A stretch of DNA of 64,000 nt from Mastigias papua (GCA_964019165.1 OZ025283.1:2797501-2861500), one strand, 5' to 3'; positions 47,210 through 59,497 are shown, numbered from the stretch's first letter. Notes: generated by a model from the letters alone, not told the origin. Translations and numbers: made by a program.

Positions 47210-47783
47210 GCACATGGTTCATTCAGTTTTATGTACACCCCACTTGCATTGCATCACAACACCACATGCAACCACCCTGCTAGATGTCATACACACATTT
47301 GTTATAAGACTATAACCCATAACACTGTATAGACTAATTCCCTGAACCGTGCCAAAGTTCAGGAATACTTCAAAGTTACGGTTTCATCAACATTTCACTT
47401 TTGTCTTTATTTTTAATGGTTCTTCACACCAGAGCACATTTGACTTTAAATTGTCTCTACAAGTAGCTGTTACCTTATGTGACTCAACACCTTTTTGAGA
47501 TGTGTGCATTACACTATATTTTGAGCAATGAGCAACTGTTACTGCTCCATATTAGACACTTGATTATACTTTTTTTGATACTTTGCATGAAAGTCAAACA
47601 CATTTTAGATTATTTACACACAGTGAACATGGCATATTCTTATAACATATGTGTATATGTACATCAAAGGTAGGTATCTTCACTTTTCGTTATTGCACAT
47701 GCCTTTTAAGTAGGTTAGGATAACACATTCTTATTTTCCATCTGCTATTATAAGGTAAGATCTTTTAAGTAGAACATATATGA

Positions 47784-48085
47784 CAGTCAGTGGACCAGCA
47801 TTCAAACAGGTCATGCTATCACAGTCACAGTTAGTGCACACACCATGTAAGTCACTGCACCAGTACTCTCGCTCAGTGCATGTGCACACAGGCATTCACA
47901 GGCCCCATCAGTGGCCACGAGTGTAACCATCACATCTACACTCACAGCATTGCCAATCAGTGCACACTCAACCTCCACTCAGTGGACACAGAGCTGCAGA
48001 GTACATGCACACTTACAGTCAGTGCAACCTGTGACAGCATGATAGCTTACTGTCAGTGCATGTACACTAATTGTCAATGTATCCT
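47784..48085. repeat. Cluster of degenerate TCAGTGCA motifs
   Basis: CAGTG or CAGTGCA/CAGTGGA occurs about ten times in 300 bp (for example near 47,787, 47,874, 47,908, 47,958, 47,979, 48,018, 48,054), mixed with CACACAGG and TGTACA words. It lies 0.6 kb after the Rep/helicase stop, within the 3' non-coding part of unit E. It could be a degenerate minisatellite or a protein-binding cluster. Confidence 0.45.
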
Positions 48086-48748
48086 TTTCTTTTTTATATC
48101 TATGCCATTTCAAACTCTTATACTCTGCACAGGATAGTTTCATATAATGTTACCCACATCTTACTTTCACTGTGTTTACCACATATACCTCAGAGCTTCC
48201 TGCATAACCTTACTTTTTAGAATACTTATCATGGAACTGTAACATTGTATTCTTCACACTTTCCAATTTTTATGTTACATTTTTGTTAGATTTAGTTACC
48301 TGGGTTATGCGTTTTCAGGTTCACTTGTGTGTTGTTGCCAAGGGAACTTGTTATGCTTCCCCCAGTGAGTTTTGTACTCCAACATATTTGGCTACTTCAA
48401 CCACCCTACCTGTGTATTTTCAGCTCTGTCCCCAATAATAAGTATACATGTTTCTAAAGGTCTTTTTCTTAGACACTACAAAACTACTATACACCCTCCC
48501 ACTTCGTAAAACTGTGTTCTATTTTATCCCACAAAACTCACTGAAATAAGGATTACCCAAACAAAGGATGCAACCTTGACGTGGTGTTTGGGCTTACAAC
48601 CAATGCATCTAGCAACAGCACAGTATGCACATACTATATACAAAACTTCATTTCATGCTCTCATTCGGCTCCACAGATTACACTATTAACAGCCTTTCAA
48701 ATCTTCATGGTGGTATTCTCAATTTTTTTACACCATATTGTGGCACAG

Positions 48749-49344
48749 ACTAGCTTAGTATTGATAGCCCGCTACACGCGGGCTCCCCTAGCCCCAGATC
48801 AAAAGTTGCATATTAGCCTTGGAAAGACTAACGCAGTGCCCCCATGAAAGCTGCATGGTCCGCATTGTCGAAGAGCATGGATGACAAAGCTCACATAGGA
48901 TCACGAGAGGATGACGTCATGGGCCTCTGCATTGGAGCACGTGATATCCGGTTTTGCAATGGAGAAATCAACAAAAATTTGCGAGAAAAAATTGTGCAAA
49001 AATGCTCGGATACCTGCGCTAGGCTATGGGGCTTTTGGACTTTCATCTTCATCTTCTAAAGCCCCATAGCCTAGCGCAGGTATCCGAGCATTTTTGCACA
49101 ATTTTTTCTCGCAAATTTTTGTTGATTTCTCCATTGCAAAACCGGATATCACGTGCTCCTATGCAGAGGCCCATGACGTCATCCTCTCGTGATCCTATGT
49201 GAGCTTTGTCATCCATGCTCTTCGACAATGCGGGCCATGCAGCTTTCATGGGGGCACTGCGTTAGTCTTTCCAAGGCTAATATGCAACTTTTGATCTGGG
49301 GCTAGGGGAGCCCGCGTGTAGCGGGCTATCAATACTAAGCTAGT
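48749..49344. repeat. Palindrome P5 (3' end of the autonomous Helitron E)
   Basis: Arms of nearly 290 bp pair almost perfectly around a loop of about 20 bases (GGACTTTCATCTTCATCTTC, about 49,037-49,056). Both ends carry ACTAGCTTAGTATTGATAGC. Each arm contains TGACGTCA (a perfect CRE-type palindrome), GAGCACGTGA and the outer AGCCCGC/GCGGGCT hairpin. The mirrored short frames at 48844-49059 and 49049-49249 are shadows of the two arms. This is the longest and best-paired palindrome, consistent with E being the youngest or most constrained copy. Confidence 0.93.
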
Positions 49345-49946
49345 TGTAACCTAAGGTGTCTAGTACAATATAGCAGGGAAAGTTGTAGTGTATAACAGGT
49401 TAAATATTGTATATAAATTGAAATACATGAGTGCAACTGTAATATGCTTGTAAGCATTAATCTTCCTAAATCTCCTACATTGTGGTAATGGAAAGATATA
49501 ATATATTGTCTCTTGCAACATGTTTCTCAATACAATAGAATATTCTACTGCATATGTTGCTGTATATCAATGCACATGAAAAACCGTCCCTACTATCTGG
49601 AGTAAAAATATGAAATAAATATTTGTGCCAACAGCTTGTTCTACTTAAACCCTTAAAACACCATTACTTACAGGTAAATGTATGCATGGAAATCAAGGTT
49701 TACCTAAGGAGTCTAGTACAATGCAGCATATTAGCAGTTGGTTGTAACCACTAATGATCTCCCATCAAATAACACTAACTTAATCAAACTCTATACCATA
49801 TTGTCTTATGTATTTTCTCTCTAAATGCAATGATATATTTTACTGCATATATAACCGTGCATGACCTAAAACAAATAACCACACAACTCTCTGGATTACA
49901 CTAAACAAATGAATACATGTGGTGATTGAATTTACTGACTCATAAA

Positions 49947-50021
<75 letters not shown>

Positions 50022-53000
50022 TTTAATCTAACTACTATATTCAATTGTCAACTTGTGGATACAAATAAAGTCTAATCATTACCACTGTGTCATAGATAAA
50101 GGTTTCCATATAAATTTAAATGCAAGATTGTCTCTTTCATCTGGTATATTATTCTCTTACAATCTCATATAATATTGTGCTAGAGGCATGAAAACTTAGC
50201 AACTATTCAATTTTAATACCTCAGAGGACATCATAGCTTATGTTCATAGAATTAAAAGAATATCATATACTGAACATATATTATACCCTCATATAATAAC
50301 TATAGACGTGCTTATTGCATGACTGAGTGATACACTGTAGAACATGAATAACAAAATCAGATTTCAACACAAAATAGTAGTTGCATGAAGATGGGGAGGG
50401 GGGGAGGGGGGGGAGTTGACAATACACATGATGTTGCTAGCTACTACTTATTCATTCCTGAAATCTATATCATCATGTGCAGAATGATCTATGGAAATCA
50501 GAAATGGCATTTGTAACATGTGATCTCAGACTGAAAGGGGCATCTCTCCCAGTAAATACACAGTCATCATAACAGGACAATGCACCTTGACTACACAAAA
50601 ATAACACTACTATATACACTGAAACAACTATGAACCAAATGTAAACACAGAGGTGATATATAGAGTAATATAATGAGTAATGTCTCATGTATAGGGTACT
50701 AAATACATATACAAAACATTCCCTATTATATTGGAGTAAAACAAAATGGGAATGTACAGCTACTTAGCTACAATGCTGCAAAGAATACATTGAACAACAG
50801 CTTAGCTTTAGTTTGGAATGACTGCATGGTAAAAGCTAAGGGCTAATTAGAATTGAATAGCAACATTAAAAACGTAAACAAAACGGCCTAATTCTGAGAT
50901 ATCCTGAAGTCCAACACATGAGTTAAACTAAATGGCAAGAGCACGGTACAAACTCCTTGTATATCAGGGTATAATACTCTAGGATCTTATGAATACCAGA
51001 CGTAGGCAGAAGTAAACGTTAGCAGTGGCACAGCGGCAATGTAGTAGCGAAAATCAAGCAAATCTGAAGAAAAATGGCTTGCCAATGACGCCCCAGAACC
51101 ACAATTATTAAATCTCTCTCAAATCACCATTAATAAATATCGGCTTTGAGGCAAAACAGTAACCATTCTCCAATATAAATGCTTGCAAGGTTAAATGGGC
51201 GAATGAGAAATACAATCAACAATTTAGCCAATGCCTAAGGATGACTGTGATACTTCATTTTCTGCCATTAAATTAAGCACCAATAACAATACTAAATCTC
51301 AGTACAGCAAGGAATATTACTGTTAATAACTCGTGAATAGTTGCATCAAACTATAAGAGCAATATCTCAGTGAATTTGTGAAGGAAAAGTCAATGGAACT
51401 GGAACATAGCTTGTGTAGCACAGCGCTGAGGTAAACCGAGAGAATCTCCATGAAAAGAGTCCGATACACCATATTTAGACCTATCAAACACAAACATTTA
51501 AGGATAAAAGCACTGGTAAAACCAACTCGAAGCTTTTGAAAGAAAACAGGCGACTTACCATGTAGAAAAACGCATCAAAGTTCGGTTGCAATGCCAACAG
51601 CACAATCCCATCTGTGGAAACTCCTCCACCACGAACATGCGGTCTTGCATATTGTTCGGAAACAAAAGAACTGCTATCGTAAGATAACGTCAGGAACATA
51701 TCAAATTTCACGCGACCATCTACAACAAAATCGAAACTCACTTACACTGAAAAGGTAGAGGGATTATATCAAACATCCTTAGGAAGTATGATATAAACAC
51801 TTCAGAAAATATATTTTAGCACAATTAACACAAATGCTCGCAAGAATCCAGTACCCCAGTGTATTGGCCATGAGGTGATAGACACGGAACTAGGCAAACC
51901 CCGCAAATGTATTCATTATGGAAGCAACACAGAACTGGGTTACAACTATTAAAAATTCACAGACATTGTAGTAGTTTCCACAGCGATTTATAGCATGTAC
52001 AATTTCAGAATCTACTGCCCCGCCGTGATAGCTATGTTTGAAATGAAACTGATCTCGGAAAACCCCTCAAAGTAAAACAACATGAAAATCACTGAGAAAA
52101 CCCCTCGCTCAGGATGGCACGCATGGGAAACCTATTGCACCAGACGTTGGTAGAAAAACAACGGCTATTTAGCGACGAAAATCAACAGGGCCTGAACAAA
52201 TCTGGCACCCCCAACATACCATGCATGCAATCTCGTGCGAATTTGCTCAAAATAGGTACATCTCATAAAAACTTCGCAAAAGCACACAATCAAGAAAGGA
52301 CATAAAGGGGCAAATATAAACCGATACATTCACACGTAAACCAAAGACTTATCTAGCCGAATACAGACAAATTTCTCCTCGAAGTCACTACATTAATCTC
52401 CACCTTGCAAACACTGCCTAAAGTGGCAAACTGTCATGGCGTAATACCCCCGAGGGAAGGTATTGGAAACCGGGTGAAAATGTGGAAATAAACACCCGAT
52501 GAAAGTAAACGTGCGTAGATCCGAGGAAGAAAACACATTAGAACATACATCAAATTAGAAGGTATAACAAAAACGACAACTCACCTGCAGTAGACAGAAA
52601 GTCTCCTCGAGGCAAATACTCAACTGTCATGCCGATAGTCGCGCGAGGGAGAACAGTGCAATCTGGCCGAAATCATGGCCACAGGTTGCTGAAACCCATA
52701 GAAAACGCATTCATCTGTGAAAGGAAGCACTGCAAACTACGAATCAACCCTTTTGGCACGAAACCAGCTACTCATCCGAGGGAAAAGTAAACACCTCTGT
52801 AATACCAAGAGCATCGACATCTGTTTGTGAGCGCACGCGTGGTACTGGGAACTGGTCAACTTTGCGGACGAAGACAATGGAGAACAATAGAGGCAAACAA
52901 AGGCTCGCGTAGGTTCTCACAGAAAGTCGAATATCTCGGCGAAAAAAAATGATAAAATTAGGATCTCAACATATGAACAAAGTAGACACACGCATCGACC

Positions 53001-53160
53001 CTCGACATAATTCTTAGCCCTAGCCCCCGCACCCCGTAGGAATAGATAATTTCACGCGCTACCTGCAGGTCTCTTTGATCTTCGAGAATCACATGGTACA
53101 ATCCGAGCCATCTAATTGGTCTGGGATAAATTAACATATAGGGATCTTAGTATATAGAGA
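49344..53160 (-). mobile_element. Helitron unit A' (inverted copy of A)
   Basis: On the minus strand it starts TCTCTATATACTAAGATCCC at 53160 (preceded by A) and follows unit A for about 3.8 kb with only scattered differences, up to the A/T site where E is inserted. It continues beyond E at 39794-39487. It contains the mirrored microsatellite and G tract. It has no protein gene; the frame at 51741-51484 mirrors the one at 27784-28041 in A. Confidence 0.85.
49947..50022. repeat. (ATC)n microsatellite in unit A'
   Basis: About 25 perfect triplets, the inverted counterpart of 29511-29582. Confidence 0.97.
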
Positions 53161-53878
53161 TACTAGCACCACACATAATCATTTTAGTAACCCTAATGAA
53201 AGTAGCAGTGTAGGTTCTTGATTTTTATTCATACTTAGCTATATATGTGTTATATTATTTGTATTCTATGGAGACACATGATGTTATGCACAATAGTTAA
53301 TATAAATAACTTTACCCTACTACATTGTACTAGACCCTTTAGGTTACAAGTGACTCTCATGCTTAAGAATGCAGTTGATAGTGGTATTTTAAGGAATTAG
53401 TATAGGGTATAACCACACATTTCATTAGGTCAGTTTAATCCAAATAGCAGTGAAAGTTATTCATTTTCATTTATACACAGCTGTATATTTAGTATATTAT
53501 GTGTATTCTATGGACACACATGATGCTATGCACAATATGTTATATCCTATGTAACTCCATGGAAATTTACAAACAATATAGTCCCTATTGATATGATGAA
53601 GACTAGCAGTTTGTTGATAGCCTGCTAGACGCGTGCTCCCCCTACCCCCAATCAAAGCTGGAGATTAGCCTTGGAAAGACTAACGCAGTCGCCCATCGAA
53701 GCAGCATGGTCCGCATTTTCGATGAGGATCACGGGAAGGTGATGTCATAGGCCTCTGCGATGGAGCACGTGACCATCAGCATTGCAGTGGTCAAATCGAA
53801 AAAATTGAGAGAAAAAAGTGTACAAAAAATGCTCGGATACCTGCGCTAGGCTACGGGGCTGTATAAGAGGAGGCGTCA
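53161..53878 (+). mobile_element. Remnant of another A-type Helitron 3' end, with half a palindrome
   Basis: 53,161-53,430 is the TACTAGCACCACACATAATC repeat unit (inverted at 39,487-39,735); a second, related unit follows. 53,602-53,860 is one palindrome arm only (AGTTTGTTGATAGCC, GACGCGTGCTCCCCCTACCC), of the variant seen in the left arm of P1. It stops at the loop (GGGGCTGTATAAGAGG), where unit F begins. The other arm is absent from the window. Confidence 0.7.
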
Positions 53879-56867
53879 TCTCTATATACTAAGATGCCTA
53901 TATGATAATTTATGCCAAACCAATCAGATTGCGCAGATTTGTACCACGTGACCTGATTCCGCCTACACGATCTCCTCCCAGGGTATTTGTCCCATGGCCC
54001 CCAAATTTCTGTTGAGGGTAGCCATTTGGGTCTACCACTGACATAAGAAGAGATATGATTTTTATCATTTGTTTTCGCCGAGTTATTTTACTTTCTTCCC
54101 ATCTCCACTCACAGCAATACTGTTGCTCCTCCCTGCTGGACCTCGTGTTGTCAGTTTTGCGAGCGGTCATGTAGGACTAAGTAACTGTGTGTGTTATCGC
54201 GAGGAGACTTGGGTGCAGTTCTTCCAGGTAAGCCAGCTCTATTTTCCTGAAATGGTTTGAGTTAAGAATTCCTGTATGTCCTTTGTCCATGTCATCTGTA
54301 TTCTACTGTTGCCAGCCATTTATTTCCATATCTTTCAATGAGATTCAGCCACCTTCCCTCAAGTGAATTACCGCCATGACAGGTCTTCTCAAAGTTGTTC
54401 GATTCTGTGTACTAAATCACCGTGCTTTTACTGCTAAATTGTGAAAAGATATTCAATATATGTTTGACTTTGTATTCGGTGCTAGGTTATGGCAGGTTGT
54501 TTGCTTTTCATGCCTATTTAGATGACATGGAATGGCGTGCTTGCTCCTTTCAGTTGGCAATGTTTTCATTAGGACTACCGTATAGTTGTCGTGTGACTTG
54601 GAGGAGAATTTCGTTGCTCTGCCTCCGGTTTAATGCTTTTTCGCTTGATTTCATTCGCTAAGGTATCCTACGTCTCTTACTACATTGTGATGAAATGATT
54701 ATGGTATGTTTACTGTTGTATTCCTTGCTAGCTTGGAATTTATCCATTGCTTTTACCACATGTATCAATGACATAGGATACGGTTGTGTTTGGGGATAAA
54801 GTCTTGGTATGTGGAATGCTTTCACTGAAGTATGTATAGGGCTATTGCTGAATTTGGTTACCCTAATTTTGCAGTTGTTACTTTCACTCTTTACCTTTGT
54901 CGTAGTGTGTACTGTGAAATGCGAGGGGATTCCCAAGTTCATCTCACGATCGCAGATACCTGTTGTCCTTTGTTTTGGATGTAATTGCGGTCTTTTGAGG
55001 GTGATTCCATAACTTTGCGTCAGGGCAATAAGATCAAGGCAGTTCCTCTCAGTTTTGCTTGATTTTCGCTTCTAACTTACCGTTTTGTTACCGCAGAAGT
55101 ATGGTTATGATATTGAGGAAGTATTTAATGCAATATTTGCTAACGTACTAGGAGCTTTTAGCTTGCTCTTGATTCTTAGTATATGCACGTGAATTGGATG
55201 TTAGGATGTCTCAAGAGTTTGGGCACTTTGCTTACATTTGAGATATTGCCCTTAGAGTCGAATATACTCCTTGATTTTATCATACACGTTTTACAGGCAA
55301 ACACTAAGATGTTACCACCTTTATTCTCAGCTCAGTAACTCTCTTTTTAGTTTGTTTTCACTGTATTTACAGTAGGCTTCATAGTTATTTCCACTATACA
55401 TGGTAGAGTTATTCTGGTCAAGTCAAATTTAAGGGGTCCCATTATACTGAATGTTCTTCTGTTGGGACACAGTTCCCCTTCTTTCTGAGATCATTTGTTA
55501 TAAATGCCATTACCGAATTCCATAGATCATTCTGCACGTGATGATATACTCTTAAGGGATGAATTAGTACTAGATATGACCATCACTGTTATTGCCAAGA
55601 CTCAATTTATGACATCCCTTGCCCCCACTGAGGTAATGCCTTCGTTTGACATCTGAGTTGATGATACAGGATATATAGTATTACTCATTTCAAAGAATTA
55701 CTGACTTCCATAGATCATTCTGCATATGATATTATAGTTTTTTTAAGGATGAATTAGTACTAGATAGCAATATTTGATTTATGGGGCCACTTTCCCCTAT
55801 CCAAGTACCATTATTGTTTGACATCTGAATTTCACATGGTTGTAACAGATAATGTAGTACTGGATAGCTGCATTAATTGTTTTGTATAGCCATAACCTAT
55901 GGACTCCCCCCAAGAACTCGGGCTGATATCTTATATGATTCATGCTGCTTAATCAATAGCTTTACACTCTGTTATATATTATATAAAGGTGTGATATAGG
56001 AATACTAAGCACAATTCTTTTGTTTTATCACCTTGAGCTACCAATTCCTATCACAGATTCCAATTGCATAACACCTACGTTTATGGATCAGACTTGATTG
56101 TGTACCTCTGTGGACAGGATTAGTGGTCACCTACATGATAACAGAACCACTCATACCTGCCAATTCATGTGCTATATTGTATCTGGTATAACATCTTAAA
56201 CTTATTTCCAAGACTCCTTATGTTAGAGTTGAGTGAAGCAGGAGACAATATGTCATGTAGTTTCATTAGTGCCTCATTGTAGACAGCATTTTAAACAATT
56301 CTGTGCAATCAACAATTCGTATAATAGAGACTAGCTTAGTACTGATAGCCCGCTAAACGCGGGCTTCCCTAGCCCCAGTTCAAAGGTTGCATATTAGCCT
56401 TGGAAAGACTAACGCTGTGCCCCCATGAAAGTTGCTTGGTCTGGTCGCATAGGATCACGAGAAGGTGACGTCATGGGTCTGTGCGATGGAGCACGTGACT
56501 TTCGGCCTTGCATCGTGCAAAAATCAAAGACAATTGCGAGAAAAAATTGTGCAAAAAATGCTCGGATACCTGCGCTAGGCTACGGGGCTTCTTGATTTTC
56601 TTCCTTTCCCTTTACTGCCCCGTAGCCTAGCGCAGGTATCCGAGCATTTTTTGCACAATTTTTTCTCGCAATTTTCTTTGATTTTTGCACAATGCAAGAC
56701 CGAAAGTCACGTGCTCCATCGCACAGGCCCATGACGTCACCTTCTCGTGATCCTATGCGACCAGACCAAGCAACTTTCATGGGGGCACAGCGTTAGTCTT
56801 TCCAAGGCTAATATGCAACCTTTGAACTGGGGCTAGGGAAGCCCGCGTGTAGCGGGCTATCAGTACT
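53879..56867 (+). mobile_element. Helitron unit F (non-autonomous, ~2989 bp)
   Basis: Starts TCTCTATATACTAAGATGCC after an A. Leader features: CACGTG near 53,946, CGCCGAGTTATTTTACTTTC near 54,077, GCGAGGAGACTTGG near 54,200, donor CCAG|GTAAGC near 54,229. Its interior is a diverged version of B/C (for example GCCAGCCATTTATTTC near 54,313). It ends in P6 at CAGTACT, followed by T and unit G. Small frames (54422-54661, 54658-54942 and others) are not convincing genes. Confidence 0.75.
56330..56867. repeat. Palindrome P6 (3' end of unit F)
   Basis: Two ~260-bp arms around a TTCTTGATTTTCTTCC loop near 56,600. Both arms carry TGACGTCA, GAGCACGTGAC and the outer AGCCCGC hairpin. The 3' side ends CAGTACT without AAGCTAG, as in P3. 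Confidence 0.9.
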
Positions 56868-58160
56868 TACATACTACTTTGCCTATATGCAAATGAGCTA
56901 TTCAACCAATCAGTACCCTCAAGTTTGTACCACGTGATGTCAATCGTATTGGGAAGATCTCCTCCCAGGGTTTTGCTCCGATTAGCCTCAGATTTTTGTC
57001 CAGGATCAATCGTGGGGTCTACTCGGGGCTTACAAAGAGATTTGAGTTTTATCATTTGTTTGCTCTGAGATATTCCACTTTCTTTGCGGCCGCTATTGTT
57101 TTCCTAAGTACTCCATGATCCAACTTGAAGCTTGCTGGTGTCTGCTCCTTAGCAACTGTCATCTTGCGTTGCGGGAATTTTATTCTCACGATGCGGCTGA
57201 GGCTTTATCCTTTTGTTGGTAGGCTAGCAATTCACCCTTAGGGAGTCGCGAATCGACCTCATGTTTTAGGTCAAGGCAGTGCTCGATGGTCCGTTGGTTG
57301 TTTGTTGTTCTACTCCCAGAATAGTAGTTTGTTGCTAAAATGTCCTCGTTTTAAGCTGTTGCACATGATTTACCGCTATGTTTTAAGTGGGAGTGCATGG
57401 CTTTGCTTCTGGGGTGTTATCATCCTTGCAGTTTCCTTCAAGCCAGCCCCTTTGATTTTCTGTTTACATCGGTGGTCCTTTGCGTACTATAAATTGTGTT
57501 AGCTACACGTTGTCTTTTAGAAGACAGTTAGTGTTGGCTATGTGCTGAGACTTTCTTAGCTTTTCTGACAGTTCAGTACTAAACCTTTCTTAAGACTTTG
57601 GTAGCAAGGTTTTGTTTACAGACTCGCCCTATAAGAAACAGGGCTACAAAGGCCAGCATTTTGAGAAGTTGATGGGCTGTATCACTCCAACCCAGAACAC
57701 TGGTCAGTTGCATATTTTAGGTATTGAACTTTTGCAAACATCCTTTCCTTGTAACTCTTTCCTCTGGAGGCACAAGATTCCCCCAATGATATTCCTTATC
57801 CGATATGTAGTTTGTAGAAAATATTTAATAGAATTTTACTCAAACAACTAATCTTCAAATCTAATTCATGACCATTGTCTATGTCACACCCACTTTGAAT
57901 GAAGTAACCGAAACAAATTTGTTAGACCTTACATACCTGAAAATGTCTGACAATAAGCCCTAAAAATCTTGATAAGCTCTTATGGACAGTAAGTGTAGTT
58001 TTTACTAGAATTGATAGCTGATCTGGTTGTTTTCTTGTACAATAACTTCGACATTTAGGCTAAAGTCAGGTTTCATGGATAAGTGGTGAATTTCTGGGAC
58101 CAGTTCTTGAAGATATTCCCCAGGACGGGTAATCCTTACTTCTCTATACAGGGGGTCCAT

Positions 58161-58550
58161 ATCAATATTTGGGGTCTGGGATTTTATAAAAGCAATCATA
58201 TTTGGGGTATATGAAGAACAGCTTTTAAAAAAGTCAATATTTAGGGTTTGAGAATTACAGCATAAGAAATATTCAATATTTGGGGCCTTAGAATTGACAA
58301 CGAAGTTATAACAGACAAACAAATTATAAAGTTCTAATACCATAAATATGAAAATGATAATCTTATTACAAATGATATTAAGATATTTCTACACATAAGT
58401 TTGATATGAGATTAACGATGTGAAGTTGTGATATTCAATGAAACTTTAGGTAAGTAGTAGTCAAAAATATGTTACAATATTTATGCTCTCAAAATTTTGA
58501 GATTTAATATTTGGGGTTCCTCTAAACTGTGACTTAATATTTGGGGGTAA
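58161..58550. repeat. Dispersed AATATTTGGGG repeats
   Basis: AATATTTGGGG or a close variant occurs six times (about 58,164, 58,198, 58,234, 58,273, 58,508, 58,540), four of them 34-40 bp apart. On the minus strand this gives a repeated 'S.TPNI' peptide pattern in an open frame of 112 codons (58343-58005). I regard this as a consequence of the DNA repeat, not evidence of a gene. Confidence 0.5.
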
Positions 58551-59068
58551 GCTACAAATTGCTTACATGGACCTACCGTATAGATAAGTAGTAAGTATCC
58601 CCTCTGGGAGATATTCAGTTACAGCTACATCAATTTCAGTTACTTTATAGCATACTTTATCCAGGACATCTTGCTTAAGTCCGTACGAATTTATCAAAAG
58701 TTGTCTGCTTCAATCTAACGCATTTCAACACGATGTTCCATAGGGGACGGTCCTTATACAATGTAATTTCACTAGAAGAGTTCCTGAGCGTAATGTCCTT
58801 GCAAGTGGGGTCATGCTTGAAATACTTTCCAAGCGTTACTTACTGTCAAATATTATTAAACGTAGCAAAGTGGATAAAGAAAGTTCCTCATTTATCTCAA
58901 ATAGTCTTCCACCCCTGTACCCAGCATTAAAAATGAGACCTCCCTTATAGTCAATACTCACTATAGTATATTATAATATGATGCAAAAGACTGAAGATTT
59001 TGTAGTCATTTGACAGCTTTGTGTTACTACTTTTTAACACAGATAGTACTATATTACTTTGATAGAGA

Positions 59069-59333
59069 CTAGCTGTTCTAATAGCCCGCCAGATGTGGGC
59101 ATTCGCTTGCAATGTAGCCTTGGAAAGACTAACGCCGTTGCCCATCTCAGTTGCATGGTCAGCATTTTTGATGAGCAAGGATCACAAAAGCTCGCATAGG
59201 ATCACAGGAAGGTGACATCATGGGCTTCTGCGATGGAACACATGACCTTCAGCCTTGCAATGGTCACATTGAAAACAAGTGCGAGAAAACATTGTGCAAA
59301 AATGCTCAGATACCTGCGCTAGGCTACGGGGCT
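59069..59333 (+). repeat. Palindrome P8, left arm (unit G)
   Basis: Same arm as in P1-P6 (AGCCTTGGAAAGACTAACGC, GATACCTGCGCTAGGCTACG), ending GGGGCT at the loop. Its partner is at 62,549-62,813, 3.2 kb away. Confidence 0.85.
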
Positions 59334-59497
59334 GTAAGAAAGATAATAGCGAGCTTACGATTGCACTACGCAGACTAATACGACGACCTTGTGAGTGGAA
59401 GTCACGTGGCACTTTACGTAGTGGATGTTTTTAGCTTTTGAAGCCACTACATAGGGGACTACATACGAGACTTTCCCGCCAAAAGTGTAATGTCAAC

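Larger units (their letters stand above)
39795..49343 (+). mobile_element. Helitron unit E, autonomous, 9549 bp
   Basis: Starts TCACTATATACTAAGATGCC and ends GCGGGCTATCAATACTAAGC followed by TAG. It is flanked by A on the left (39794) and T on the right (49344). Joining the flanks gives ATAGAAATCAATTGTAACC, which matches the uninterrupted copy in unit A (reverse complement around 30,177-30,195). E is therefore a precise A/T insertion with no target duplication, the Helitron signature. It encodes a complete-looking three-exon Rep/helicase and ends in palindrome P5. Non-coding: 2.4 kb of 5' leader/intron and 1.5 kb downstream of the gene. Confidence 0.9.

Noticed and set aside
30253..56867. Palindromes as independent foldback MITEs or miRNA-like hairpins
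   Set aside because: They end every Helitron unit, including the one with a proven A/T insertion, and carry the Helitron 3' hairpin plus CTAG. The MITE idea is kept as the stated alternative.
58005..58343. 112-codon minus-strand ORF with repeated TPNI peptides
   Set aside because: The peptide repeat is a by-product of the AATATTTGGGG DNA repeats; no start context or domain.
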